From: G958295645 sp965242735
GTDB lineage: Bacteria; Gemmatimonadota; Gemmatimonadetes; Longimicrobiales; Gaopeijiaceae
Direction of reading: 5' to 3'
NCBI GenBank assembly: GCA_965242735.1
Contig: OZ251497.1
Span: 1,550,001-1,614,000 of the forward strand
DNA: 64,000 bases
How positions within the stretch are numbered: position 1 is the first letter of the stretch; the number at the start of each line of letters is the position of its first letter. The notes below the pieces were generated by a model. The model did no database searches. It was given only the letters and a program-made list of their open reading frames with translations, and was not told the origin of the DNA. Of this stretch, positions 1-8,814 are shown piece by piece. A program made the position numbers and the translations under genes.

Positions 1-2961
1 TGCCCGTCGCCGTGGGCGTCGCCAGCTCGGCGTTCGTCGCGCCGCTCAGCGACAGCGCGACCGTCTCGTCGTCCTCGACTTCGTCGTCGCCGTGCACGGC
101 GACGCTCACCGTCCGCAGCGTGTCGCCCGGCTCGAACGTCAGCGTGCCGCCCGCGGGCTGCGCGTAGTCGGTCCCCGACGTCGCGCTTCCGCTGCCCGCG
201 TCGGCCCAGTCGACCGTCACGCGCGCCGGCGCCGCCGGCGAGAGCCGCACCGCGAACTCGAGCTTCGCCGTGCTCCCCGCGTCGCCCTCGGCCACGCTCC
301 CCCCGCTCGCTCTCAGCGTCGGGCGGGCCGGCCGGCTCCGGCTCCCGTCCACCCGCCGCGACATGCCGCCCTCGACGGCGTCGTGGGCCGGGTCCACGGC
401 GACCGAACTGTCGCTCCGCGCCACGACGGCGGCGCCGTTCAGCGCCAGCGCGTTCGCCTGCACGCTCACGCCGTCGTCGTCGAAGTCGTCGGCCTGCACC
501 CGGTACAGGAAGTCCAGGCGGTTCAGCTTCGACGTGCCGAACTCGGCGCGCCGCGTCGCGGCGCCCACCGTCAGCTCGATGTACGGCGCGCCCCCCGACA
601 CGTCCACTTCCACGTGCTGGTCGAACGCCACGCGCACGCGCACCACCTCGCCCGCGTAGTACGTGCTGTCGCCCTCGGCCAATCCTCGGAACACGACCCG
701 CTCGACCGTCGGCGCCTGGGGCCCGGCGTCGTCGTCGTCCACGATCGTGCCCGTCGCCGTGGGCGTCGCCAGCTCGGCGTTCGTCGCGCCGCTCAGCGAC
801 AGCGCGACCGTCTCGTCGTCCTCGACTTCGTCGTCGCCGTGCACCGCCACGCTCACCGTCCGCAGCGTGTCGCCCGGCTCGAACGTCAGCGTGCCGCCCG
901 CGAGCTGCGCGTAGTCGGTCCCCGACGTCGCGCTTCCGCTGCCCGCGTCGGCCCAGTCGACCGTCACGCGCGCCGGCGCCGCCGGCGAGAGCCGCACCGC
1001 GAACTCGAGCTTCGCCGTGCTCCCCGCGTCGCCCTCGGCCACGCTCCCCCCGCTCGCTCTCAGCGTCGGGCGGGCCGGCCGGCTCCGGCTCCCGTCCACC
1101 CGCCGCGACATGCCGCCCTCGACGGCGTCGTGGGCCGGGTCCACGGCGACCGAACTGTCGCTCCGCGCCACGACGGCGGCGCCGTTCAGCGCCAGCGCGT
1201 TCGCCTGCATGCTCACGCCGTCGTCGTCGAAGTCGTCCGCCCGCACCCGGTACAGGAAGTCCAGGCGGTTCAGCTTCGACGTGCCGAACTCGGCGCGCCG
1301 CGTCGCGGCGCCCACCGTCAGCTCGACGTACGGCCTGCCCCCCGACACGTCCACTTCCACATGCTGGTCGAACGCCACACGCACGCGCACCACCTCGCCC
1401 GCGTAGTACGTGCTGTCCCCGTCGGCCAGTCCTCGGAACACCACCCGCTCGACCGTCGGCGCCTGGGGCCCGGCGTCGTCGTCGTCCACGATCGTGCCCG
1501 TCGCCGTGGGCGTCGCCAGCTCGGCGTTCGTCGCGCCGCTCAGCGCCAGCGCGACCGTCTCGTCGCCCTCGACTTCGTCGTCGCCGTGCACCGCCACGCT
1601 CACCGTCCGCAGCGTGTCGCCGGGCTCGAACGTCAGCGTGCCGCCGGCGAGCTGCGCGTAGTCGGTCCCCGCCGTCGCGCTCCCGCTGCCCGCGTCCGCC
1701 CAGTCGACCGTCACGCGCGCCGGCGCCGCCGGCGAGAGCCGCACCGCGAACTCGAGCTTCGCCGTGCTCCCCGCGTCGCCCTCGGCCACGCGCGCCCCGC
1801 TCGCTCTCAGCGTCGGGCCGGCCGGCCGGCTCCGGCTCCCGTCCACCCGCCGCGACATGCCGCCCTCGACGGCGTCGTGAGCCGGGTCCACGGCGACCGA
1901 ACTGTCGCTCCGCGCGACGACGGCGGCGCCGTTCAGCGCCAGCGCGTTCGCCGGAACGCTCACGCCGTCGTCGTCGAAGTCGTCGGCCTGCACCCGGTAC
2001 AGGAAGTCCAGGCGGTTCAGCTTCGACGTGCCGAACTCGGCGCGCCGCGTCGCGGCGCCCACCGCCAGCTCGACGTACGGCGCGCCCCCCGACACGTCCA
2101 CGGCCACATGCTGGTCGAACGCCACCCGCACGCGCACCACGTCGCCCGCGTAGTACGTGCTGTCGCCCTCGGCCAGTCCCCGGAACACGACCCGCTCGAC
2201 CGTCGGCGCCTGGGGCCCGGCCTCGTCGTCGTCCACGATCGTGCCCGTCGCCGTGGGCGTCGCCAGCTCGGCGTTCGTCGCGCCGCTCAGCGACAGCACC
2301 ACCGTCTCGTCGTCCTCGACTTCGTCGTCGCCGTGCACCGCCACGCTCACCGTCCGCAACGTGTCGCCCGGCTCGAACGTCAGCGTCCCGCCCGCAAGCT
2401 GCGCGTAGTCGGTCCCCGACGTCGCGCTCCCGCTCCCCGCGTCCGCCCATTCGACCGTCACCCGCGCCGCCGCCGCCGGCGAGAGCCGCACCGCGAACTC
2501 GAGCTTCGCCGTGCTCCCCGCGTCGCCCTCCGCCACGCGCGTCCCGCTCGCTCTCAGCTTCGGGCCGGTCGGCCGGCTCCGACTCCCGTCCACCCGCCGC
2601 GACATGCCGCCCTCGACCGCGTCGTGGGCCGGGTCCACGGCGACCGAACTGTCGCTCCGCGCCACGACCGCGGCGCCGTTCAGCGCCAGCGCGTTCGCCC
2701 GAACGCTCACGCCGTCGTCGTCGAAGTCGTCCGCCTGCACCCGGTACAGAAAGTCCAAGCGGTTCAGCTTCGACGTGCCGAACTCGGCGCGCCGCGTCGC
2801 GGCGCCCACCGTCAGCTTGATGTACGGCCTGCCCCCCGACACGTCCACTTCCACATGCTGGTCGAACGCCACACGCACGCGCACCACCTCGCCCGCGTAG
2901 TACGTGCTGTCGCCGTCGGCCAGCCCTCGGAACACGACCCGCTCGACCGTCGGCGCCTGGG
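1..2961. repeat. 747-bp tandem repeat array, about four copies
   Basis: The same sequence recurs at an exact 747-bp step (for example near 1, 748, 1495 and 2242), encoding 249-residue units with few substitutions between copies. The array continues past the window start. The unit length is a multiple of three, so copy-number change keeps the reading frame of the gene on the minus strand. Confidence 0.95.
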
Positions 2962-3082
2962 CTTCAGCTTGGCTCCAAGGCGCTGCACAGATCAACGGGA
3001 GCAGGAACGGTAACTTCGCGAGCAACCGAGCGCAGGCCCGTTCCAGGCGCCACGCCTCCTTGAAGACGGCCTGCAACGCCAT
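1..3082 (-). CDS. Secreted Calx-beta repeat protein (C-terminus outside window)
   Basis: Reading leftwards from ATG at 3082 gives 1027 codons with no stop before the window edge, so the 3' end is missing. Residues 1-42 include a basic start and a hydrophobic stretch (LAKLPFLLPLICAA) ending near AEA, a probable signal peptide. The rest is tandem 249-residue units. Each holds an Ig/cadherin-like half starting APTVERVVFRG and a Calx-beta half with EGDAGSTA, GTDYA, GTLTFEPGDT and the acidic DDEVEDDET followed by TGTIVDDD. Calx-beta domains bind Ca2+ and occur in bacterial adhesins and large surface proteins, so an extracellular or cell-surface role is inferred. The high coding identity between units points to recent expansion. 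It could be an adhesin or a substrate-binding surface protein; no catalytic domain is visible in the part present. Confidence 0.8.
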   Translation of the reverse strand, partial: MALQAVFKEAWRLERACARLLAKLPFLLPLICAAPWSQAEAQAPTVERVVFRGLADGDSTYYAGEVVRVRVAFDQHVEVDVSGGRPYIKLTVGAATRRAEFGTSKLNRLDFLYRVQADDFDDDGVSVRANALALNGAAVVARSDSSVAVDPAHDAVEGGMSRRVDGSRSRPTGPKLRASGTRVAEGDAGSTAKLEFAVRLSPAAAARVTVEWADAGSGSATSGTDYAQLAGGTLTFEPGDTLRTVSVAVHGDDEVEDDETVVLSLSGATNAELATPTATGTIVDDDEAGPQAPTVERVVFRGLAEGDSTYYAGDVVRVRVAFDQHVAVDVSGGAPYVELAVGAATRRAEFGTSKLNRLDFLYRVQADDFDDDGVSVPANALALNGAAVVARSDSSVAVDPAHDAVEGGMSRRVDGSRSRPAGPTLRASGARVAEGDAGSTAKLEFAVRLSPAAPARVTVDWADAGSGSATAGTDYAQLAGGTLTFEPGDTLRTVSVAVHGDDEVEGDETVALALSGATNAELATPTATGTIVDDDDAGPQAPTVERVVFRGLADGDSTYYAGEVVRVRVAFDQHVEVDVSGGRPYVELTVGAATRRAEFGTSKLNRLDFLYRVRADDFDDDGVSMQANALALNGAAVVARSDSSVAVDPAHDAVEGGMSRRVDGSRSRPARPTLRASGGSVAEGDAGSTAKLEFAVRLSPAAPARVTVDWADAGSGSATSGTDYAQLAGGTLTFEPGDTLRTVSVAVHGDDEVEDDETVALSLSGATNAELATPTATGTIVDDDDAGPQAPTVERVVFRGLAEGDSTYYAGEVVRVRVAFDQHVEVDVSGGAPYIELTVGAATRRAEFGTSKLNRLDFLYRVQADDFDDDGVSVQANALALNGAAVVARSDSSVAVDPAHDAVEGGMSRRVDGSRSRPARPTLRASGGSVAEGDAGSTAKLEFAVRLSPAAPARVTVDWADAGSGSATSGTDYAQPAGGTLTFEPGDTLRTVSVAVHGDDEVEDDETVALSLSGATNAELATPTATG

Positions 3083-3296
3083 GGTGGTTGAGTATCCGCT
3101 GCTCGGGGCCCGATGTCGGGCGGCGTGTCGGGATCGGTTGCGGCTGAGGGCTGGTTCGCCCCGACCGTCCAGTCCGATCGAATCGTCCATTGGTTCCCGA
3201 GGTCTCGTGGTCAAACCGCCCCATCCTGCGACGCGCGGCTATCCGTTAATTTGGCGACAAGCCCGACGGGCGCAATATCCGCTTCCACGCCTCCCG

Positions 3297-4511
3297 CTAC
3301 GGAGCCGCCGCGACCGTCGCCGCCATTTCACGCAGGCCGACCGCCTCCACGCCGTCTCCCTTCGGGTACCGTTCGTCGCCGCCGTGGACCAGGAAGGCGC
3401 GGTCGGCGGAGATGTCGTCCAGCGCCGCGCGGAACCCTCTCGGAACGGTTGGGGCGCTGCTTCGCTCGATCTCCACGGCCCACAAGCGGCCGCCCGGCAT
3501 CTCCATCACGAGGTCGATCTCGGCCCCCGCGGCCGTGCGGTAGAAGCTGGCCTGCGCTTCTTCTGGGGCCGCGCGGATCAACGTCTCGACGGCGAAGCCC
3601 TCCCAGCTGGCGCCGGCGATCGGGTGCCCCAGGACGTCGTCGGCCGTGGCCAGCCGCAGCAGGGCGTGAACGAGGCCGCTGTCGCGGACGTAGACCTTCG
3701 GCGACTTGACCAGCCGCTTGCGGACGTTGGCGTGGAACGGCGGCAGGCGCCGCACCAGCAGGAGGTCCACCAGGAGGTCCAAGTAGCGGGCGACCGTCTT
3801 GCCGTCCACGGCCAAGCTGCGGGCCAGCCGCGCGCCGTTCCAGGTTCCCCCTTGGGAGTGGGCCAGCATGGTCCAGAAGCGGCGCAGGGTGACGGCGGGG
3901 ATGCGCGGCCCGAGCTGCGGGACGTCCCGCTCCAAGTAGGTGCGGACGAAGTCCTCGCGCCACAGGGCGGAGGCCCGGTCGCCGGGCGCGAGGAAGGAAC
4001 GAGGGAAGCCGCCCCTGGCCCAGAGGTCCAAGACTTCGTCCCCGCCGACCTCGCGGACGTCCAAGGGCGGGAGCTCCAAGTAGCCGATCCGCCCCGCGAG
4101 GCTCTCGCCCGACTGCCGCAGCAGCTCGATGGAGGCCGAGTCCAGGAGCAGGAACTGGCCCGACGGCTCGCCGTCGCGAACGCGCTCGTCGATGATTCCC
4201 CGCAACACCGGGAACAACTCCGGCGTCCGGTGGATTTCGTCGAGGATCACGAGGCGGTCCCGAACGGCCTCCAGGTATCCGGCGGCGTCGGACAGCCGGT
4301 CCAGGTGGGCTGGGTTCTCCAGGTCCAGGTACAGCGCCTCGCCGGGCATGCCGGGTCCGCCGTGGGCTGGTGCGGGGGCCTCGTCTGCGATGGCGCGCGC
4401 CAGAGTGGTCTTGCCCGCCTGGCGCGGCCCGAGCAACCCGACGGCCGGGAAGACGGCCAGATGCTCGCGCAGCCGCGTTGCCAGCAGGCGGGGGACGAAT
4501 CGGTCGTTCAT
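3297..4511 (-). CDS. AAA_14/DUF4143 family ATP-binding protein
   Basis: The 404-residue protein has the AAA_14 plus DUF4143 layout. A P-loop, GPRQAGKTT, sits at residues 28-36, a Walker B-like LVILDEIH follows around 108-115, and the DUF4143 region has the LERDVPQL and VYVRDSGLVHALL motifs. Near the C-terminus is a PD-(D/E)XK-like strand pair (GAEIDLV then WAVEIER) in which the usual Lys of E-x-K is Arg. The cellular role of this widespread family is not established; it is often found in mobile or defence-rich neighbourhoods. ATG 4511 lies directly beside an inverted repeat (4513-4547) that may be its operator. A paralogue lies at 23246-24499. Confidence 0.85.
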   Translation of the reverse strand: MNDRFVPRLLATRLREHLAVFPAVGLLGPRQAGKTTLARAIADEAPAPAHGGPGMPGEALYLDLENPAHLDRLSDAAGYLEAVRDRLVILDEIHRTPELFPVLRGIIDERVRDGEPSGQFLLLDSASIELLRQSGESLAGRIGYLELPPLDVREVGGDEVLDLWARGGFPRSFLAPGDRASALWREDFVRTYLERDVPQLGPRIPAVTLRRFWTMLAHSQGGTWNGARLARSLAVDGKTVARYLDLLVDLLLVRRLPPFHANVRKRLVKSPKVYVRDSGLVHALLRLATADDVLGHPIAGASWEGFAVETLIRAAPEEAQASFYRTAAGAEIDLVMEMPGGRLWAVEIERSSAPTVPRGFRAALDDISADRAFLVHGGDERYPKGDGVEAVGLREMAATVAAAP

Positions 4512-4512
4512 T

Positions 4513-4547
4513 CCTGCAATTATGGCATGACGGTCCAGAATTGCAGG
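4513..4547 (-). promoter_or_regulatory. Inverted repeat abutting the DUF4143 ATPase start
   Basis: CCTGCAATT (4513-4521) and AATTGCAGG (4539-4547) form a perfect 9-bp inverted repeat with a 17-nt spacer. On the minus strand a -10-like CATAAT overlaps the start-proximal arm and the ATG follows within a few bases, so the transcript could be leaderless. An operator is the simplest reading. This is inference; no regulator gene is adjacent. Confidence 0.45.
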
Positions 4548-4789
4548 GAATTGACCCCGCAGAAACGGTACTCTTCAATGTCCCGGCGTCCGTCCGGTCG
4601 CCGACGCACGTGGGGACTTGACGACCGTCAGGGCTGTTGGGCGCGTCGTAGAAGAGCAAGTTGCCCTGGCATACCCCGAATGCAAATCACCCGTCAGCGT
4701 GCCGAACGCGGTGCGAACTCGTCATCGGCGCCGGCCTGACGTTCACGCTCCAGCGGCACCAAACGCCGCAGGAGCGATGCCCCGGCATT

Positions 4790-5701
4790 CTAGTCTTTGA
4801 GCGCTGATTCAAATACTCGATACCGCGTTGCTCCTTCTGGCGGTGCCTTGACGCCTTGCTCTTTCCGTGCGGCGTCTATGGCTTCAATCTCACGATCAGT
4901 TACTTGGTAGTGCTCGTGTTCCGGTTGTCCTCGATGGCACGACACACAGAGACAGACAAGGTTTGGCATGGAGTTGTCGCTCTTGTCGCCGTTGACGTGG
5001 TGCACGTCAAGCAAGCTGGCCTCGTGTCTGAGCGTCACGCCGCACCTGCTGCATGTGAATCCGGCGGATCTTCGAACCTCGAGGGATATTCGCGTCCATT
5101 CCAACGCATACGCCGTTGAACTTGAGGCGTCCTTCAGCCCCTTCGACAGGTCCGACAGCGCCCAGCCCCAGATGCTGTTGGTGAACCGAAGGGCTTCGGC
5201 TGCTCGAAAGTTCCTGACGAGACTGTTCTTCTTCGTGCGTGGGAGGTCGTAGCTGTAGCCCTTGAATTTGAAGAGTCCGAGGCAGTATTGGCACGGATAT
5301 AGCTCCACTTCTTCCTTGCCGTGCTCCGTGTCGATATCATAGATATCGTCTAACCGGTTGGTTGCTCGGTAACGGCGTATTCGCCCGGTCGCTTTCATTT
5401 CCTCCAACTTCTTGCAGACACCGAAATGCACTCTCTTCCGGTTCCATGGAGTGTCGTATGGACCGCCGACGGTGTGATCGCGGATGTAAACCAGGACGAC
5501 TTGGTTGTCTGCAACGAGCACTCCGCTCGGATGGAATATCGCCCGCAGGTCGCGGGCGTCCGAAAGATCAATGCCAACGATTTTCGTTGGCATTGCGTCT
5601 ACATCAATCGTTATCGATACTGCTTCCGCGCCTATCCTTTCGCGAATAGCGTCCAGTTGCGACCCGACGCCCCCATCGTCGATCCTGAATCCGACCGCCA
5701 C
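4790..5701 (-). CDS. zorE: HNH nuclease of a type II Zorya-like system (ZorE candidate)
   Basis: A 303-residue protein starting at GTG 5701, chosen because AGAGGA lies 6 nt upstream, it follows the zorB stop by 10 nt, and sequence further upstream in this frame is antisense to zorB. A Zn/HNH domain fills residues 217-256: CSRC, then LDVHHVNGDKSDN, then LVCLCVSCH, giving the HH..N..H catalytic set and the metal-binding Cys pairs. An additional CQYC pair occurs in the middle of the protein. Type II Zorya is defined by zorA, zorB and the HNH protein zorE, and this third-gene position matches. The N-terminal 200 residues match nothing I recognise. Base composition is clearly more AT-rich than the metabolic genes, suggesting horizontal acquisition. 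Confidence 0.72.
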   Translation of the reverse strand: MAVGFRIDDGGVGSQLDAIRERIGAEAVSITIDVDAMPTKIVGIDLSDARDLRAIFHPSGVLVADNQVVLVYIRDHTVGGPYDTPWNRKRVHFGVCKKLEEMKATGRIRRYRATNRLDDIYDIDTEHGKEEVELYPCQYCLGLFKFKGYSYDLPRTKKNSLVRNFRAAEALRFTNSIWGWALSDLSKGLKDASSSTAYALEWTRISLEVRRSAGFTCSRCGVTLRHEASLLDVHHVNGDKSDNSMPNLVCLCVSCHRGQPEHEHYQVTDREIEAIDAARKEQGVKAPPEGATRYRVFESALKD

Positions 5702-5711
5702 GATCTGTCCT

Positions 5712-6416
5712 CTACGTCTCGTAGACCCCGCCTCGCTGGCAAGACAGCGCGACGATCCGGAATTCGATTCGACGAGAAGCCTCCCTATCTTCCTCTCGAC
5801 GAGAAGCCTCTTCATCTTCCTGTGTCCAGATCGGACGTGCTGACGACAATCCATTGGCAGTGATGAGGCGGATCGCCCAATGATACAGACTGTCGTCGTT
5901 CAGTACAGGGAGGTCTATCGCCAAGTCGACTATTGCTCTCGCACGTCCCTGCGACAGTTCCATGTTGCGGATATATGCCTCACGTTCCGACATGCCATCG
6001 GCCCACTCGCTTGACGAATGGCCCTCAATCCGAATTTCGGTGATCCATTCTTCTGGCTTGCTGTCGACTTCGTGCAACAGCTTGAGGTATTCTGGCAGGA
6101 AGCGGTGCAGAATGCCGTCGAAGCGGGCCCGAATGTTGGTGCTCCTTTGTTCGAACAATAAATCCGGATTCGTGAATCGAATAGTAAGGTCTTCGAGGAG
6201 AGTCACGTTCCATTCCTCGAAGTCAGTCTTGAACGTCTGTTCCAGTTGTTGGTGAATCTGCTTGCAGTCCTCGCGGTATCCGTCCTTCAGATTCCGTAGG
6301 AAGACGATCATCATGAACATGAAGATCATCATCAGAGCGGCCATGAGGTCGGAGATCGGCGCCCAATCGCTGGAGTCGCCGGCGTTCGTCTCTCTGCCTG
6401 ACGTGTGCCGCTTCAT
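5712..6416 (-). CDS. zorB: MotB/OmpA-like inner-membrane protein (ZorB candidate)
   Basis: The start at ATG 6416 overlaps the zorA stop as ATGA, implying translational coupling, and gives 234 residues. After a short polar N-terminus comes PISDLM and a single hydrophobic segment (residues about 24-40, Met/Phe rich). The Asp at position 23 is where MotB and ZorB carry the ion-conducting acidic residue. The periplasmic C-terminal half is OmpA/MotB-like: ITEIRIEGHSS, then LSQGRARAIVDLAI, and a final RRIEFRIV strand, as in peptidoglycan-binding domains. In Zorya, ZorA5B2 forms a membrane motor thought to sense phage-induced envelope disturbance. The gene lies between zorA and the HNH gene in one operon. 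Confidence 0.8.
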   Translation of the reverse strand: MKRHTSGRETNAGDSSDWAPISDLMAALMMIFMFMMIVFLRNLKDGYREDCKQIHQQLEQTFKTDFEEWNVTLLEDLTIRFTNPDLLFEQRSTNIRARFDGILHRFLPEYLKLLHEVDSKPEEWITEIRIEGHSSSEWADGMSEREAYIRNMELSQGRARAIVDLAIDLPVLNDDSLYHWAIRLITANGLSSARPIWTQEDEEASRREEDREASRRIEFRIVALSCQRGGVYET

Positions 6417-7825
6417 CGCCGGCGCTGTTCGTTGGTGGCGATTGCTTCTTCGACCTTCTGGCCGATGGCGACCATGCTCGACCCCCACGAATTCGCGGTG
6501 TTTCGGACTTCGGCGTTCATTGCCTGGACGAACTCGTCAGAGAACGTCTGAAAGAGATCGGTGACCGAGTTGTGTAACTTGCTGTAGGCCTCGGTCGTTT
6601 GTGTGGCGACCCGCTTCGACAAGTTCGTGATCTGATCGCGTGCGTCTCCGGTGGCTACGACTTCGCGGTTGATCTGTTCGTCTAGCTGCTTCGCCGACTT
6701 CGAGATAAGATCCTTGACGTCCGACGCTGCTTGTCCGAATGCGGCTCGGAGCTCCTCGTCAAGCGACGAGTAGCCGGCGGCTGCGGACTTCAGATCCTCG
6801 CCGATGCTGTCCAGGTTCTCCTTGATGGTCGGCAGCGCTTGAGTCGCGGCGGTCTTCAGTTCGGCGAACGCTTGCAGGTGCCGATTCATTTCTTCGGTGC
6901 CGCGGTTCGTGTGGCCGACCGCGGTCTCGAGCGCCACCAGCGTGGGAGGAATCCGTTCGCAGTCGTCAGCGATGCTGGACATTCGGTCGGCTGTCGTCTC
7001 GAACGCGGTCGTCAGCTGTTCGATGTGGGCTCGATGGTCCTCCTGCCACTTCTTGATAGCTTGGGTGGCTTCGTTGAACTCCACGAATGTCTTTCCGAAT
7101 TGTTCGACCAGTGCCTTCTCGATCTTTCCGATGAGGTCTTCGAGGGACGCCCGCAGCTGGTTCGCGAGGATGTCCCGGAGTTCCTCGCTGAGGTTCTCCA
7201 GGCTCTTCAACAGGCTGTCGCGAATGATCTCGGTCAGGCCGCCAAGTTGTTCGAAGCCGCTCCGGTTCTCGTCCCGGAGTTTCTGAAGTTGCGTCACCAA
7301 GCTGGTGTCTCCGCTCCCGGCGATGGCTGTTCGCACATCGACCAGTGCCCTCTCGGTCTCGCTTGCCCGGCCGTCGATCTGCTTGAAGCCGTCGCGATTC
7401 TCGTCCCGGAGTTTCTGGAGTTGAGTGACGAGACTGCTGTCGCTGTCTCCAGCGATTGCGTTTCGGATCGCCGTTAGCGTCTCTCCGATCTTCTCGTCGG
7501 GCGCCTCGATGCCAGACAGGGTGTCTGGTGGTGGCGACGGACGCAGGAACCGGAATGCGACTGACGCGGCTAGGCCCATGAGACTCGTGACGAACGCCAA
7601 CCTCATGCTGTCCAGGAGGTCGTTGACACCGGCTTGGAAGTCAGCGGTCGTGCTGCCGTCGGGCATCGACATCAGCGCGAACGTCACGCCGAGGAACGTC
7701 CCGCCGATGCCTAGCGATGTCATGATCGTCGGCGCAACGGTGTGGTACCTTCGGCTTCTCCAGCCGGCGATTCCGGCGATGATGAGTGCCGCTCCGACTG
7801 CGGTCATGATCAAGAGGTTTAGCAC
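6413..7825 (-). CDS. zorA: MotA/ExbB-like motor protein with long coiled-coil tail (ZorA candidate)
   Basis: A 470-residue protein from GTG 7825, preceded by a strong Shine-Dalgarno (GGAGGAGAGG) about 6 nt upstream. Three hydrophobic segments lie at residues 1-22, 34-53 (TIMTSLGIGGTFLGVTFAL) and 76-94 (LAFVTSLMGLAASVAF), the MotA/ExbB-type stator core. Residues about 110-465 are charged and helical with internal duplications (two TQLQKLRDENR..GF segments), predicting a long cytoplasmic coiled-coil tail. That tail is the hallmark separating ZorA from flagellar MotA or ExbB. The gene is first in the zorA-zorB-zorE operon and is more AT-rich than neighbouring housekeeping genes. Confidence 0.8.
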   Translation of the reverse strand: MLNLLIMTAVGAALIIAGIAGWRSRRYHTVAPTIMTSLGIGGTFLGVTFALMSMPDGSTTADFQAGVNDLLDSMRLAFVTSLMGLAASVAFRFLRPSPPPDTLSGIEAPDEKIGETLTAIRNAIAGDSDSSLVTQLQKLRDENRDGFKQIDGRASETERALVDVRTAIAGSGDTSLVTQLQKLRDENRSGFEQLGGLTEIIRDSLLKSLENLSEELRDILANQLRASLEDLIGKIEKALVEQFGKTFVEFNEATQAIKKWQEDHRAHIEQLTTAFETTADRMSSIADDCERIPPTLVALETAVGHTNRGTEEMNRHLQAFAELKTAATQALPTIKENLDSIGEDLKSAAAGYSSLDEELRAAFGQAASDVKDLISKSAKQLDEQINREVVATGDARDQITNLSKRVATQTTEAYSKLHNSVTDLFQTFSDEFVQAMNAEVRNTANSWGSSMVAIGQKVEEAIATNEQRRR

Positions 7826-8025
7826 GCCTCTCCTCCTGCGGTTCGTGCGAATCTTGGGTTGAGCGGCCCAGGCAATTCAGCGTACTGAAGTTTGAAGTTG
7901 CCCCGCTTTAGTGGACGGGTAAGGATCTTGGGTTCAGCTGGTGCAATGTGAAACGTGACTTGCGGAGGGCGGAGGCGCAAGGGCGCGGTAGCGCCCGAGA
8001 GCCACCACCGGCCTCCAACCCGTCA

Positions 8026-8796
8026 CCCTACCGAAACGCCGCCTGAATCTTCTCCAGCGCCGCCGCTCCCGGACACAAGTCCTCGAACGCGCAGTGCGCC
8101 AGCGGCTGGTCCACCGTGCCCTGGACGCCGTGGAAATCGGTTGCGTCGCCGCGTTCGTCCTGCGGTTCGAGGTGCAGGAGCCCCGTCGCGACCTAGCCGG
8201 CCCGCTGGCGTTCCCGGACGTAGGCGTAGACGTGGTCCCGGTCGCGGGGGTCGTAGTCGGGGGGCACCTTGCGGAACTGGATGCGGCTGCCGTCGTGCAT
8301 GACGACGGTGCGGGCGTCGCCGGCCTCGTAGCTGGTCCGGATCTCGTCGGCCGGGGGCACGAAGTCGGCGTGCACGGCGGCGTTCACGTGGTCTCGCGTG
8401 TACTGGTAGCTCTTCGTGGAGCCGTGGTGGTCGTTGAAGGTGACGCAGGGCGAGATGACGTCGACCAAGGCGAATCCTCGGTGGCGCAGGCCGGCCTTCA
8501 GAATGGGGACGAGCTGCTCCTTGTCGCCCGAGAAGCTACGGGCCACGAAGCCCGCGCCCAGGCTGAGGGCGAGCAGCACGGGATCGATGGGATGCCCGCG
8601 GCTGACCTGCCCGCGCTTGGCCTTCGAGCCTCGGTCGGCCGACGCCGAGAACTGGCCCTTGGTCAGGCCGTAGACGCCGTTGTTCTCCAGCACGTACAGC
8701 ATGTTGACGTTTCGGCGGACGACGTGGGCGAACTGGCCCATGCCGATCGACAGGCTGTCGCCGTCGCCCGACACGCCGATGCACATCAGCTCCCGG
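8026..8796 (-). pseudogene. Duplicated 3' fragment of korB, with internal stop
   Basis: This 770-bp stretch aligns without gaps to 10224-10994 at a constant offset of 2198 bp and is nearly identical. It holds only the C-terminal two thirds of korB, from just upstream of MCIGVSGDGDSL to the same terminal TAG (8028-8030). The GAA of the intact gene (GEVATG) is TAG here at 8193-8195, truncating the remaining frame. Similarity breaks at about 8796. It lacks the start and the first 100 residues and is very unlikely to be functional. Confidence 0.88.
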
Positions 8797-8814
8797 GCCG
8801 GAGACAGCGGGAAT

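Noticed and set aside
92..3013. 973-codon open frame on the plus strand across the Calx-beta repeats
   Set aside because: It is antisense to the repeat gene; its Arg/His/Ala-rich translation is a by-product of GC-rich coding DNA, and the minus-strand product has a signal peptide and recognisable domains.
5701..5854. N-terminal extension of the HNH protein to ATG 5854
   Set aside because: The extra 51 residues are antisense to zorB coding sequence and low in complexity, whereas GTG 5701 has a clear Shine-Dalgarno.
6413..7825. Flagellar MotA or TolQ/ExbB assignment
   Set aside because: The very long coiled-coil tail, MotB-like partner with OmpA domain, coupled HNH gene and lack of flagellar, tol or tonB genes fit Zorya better.
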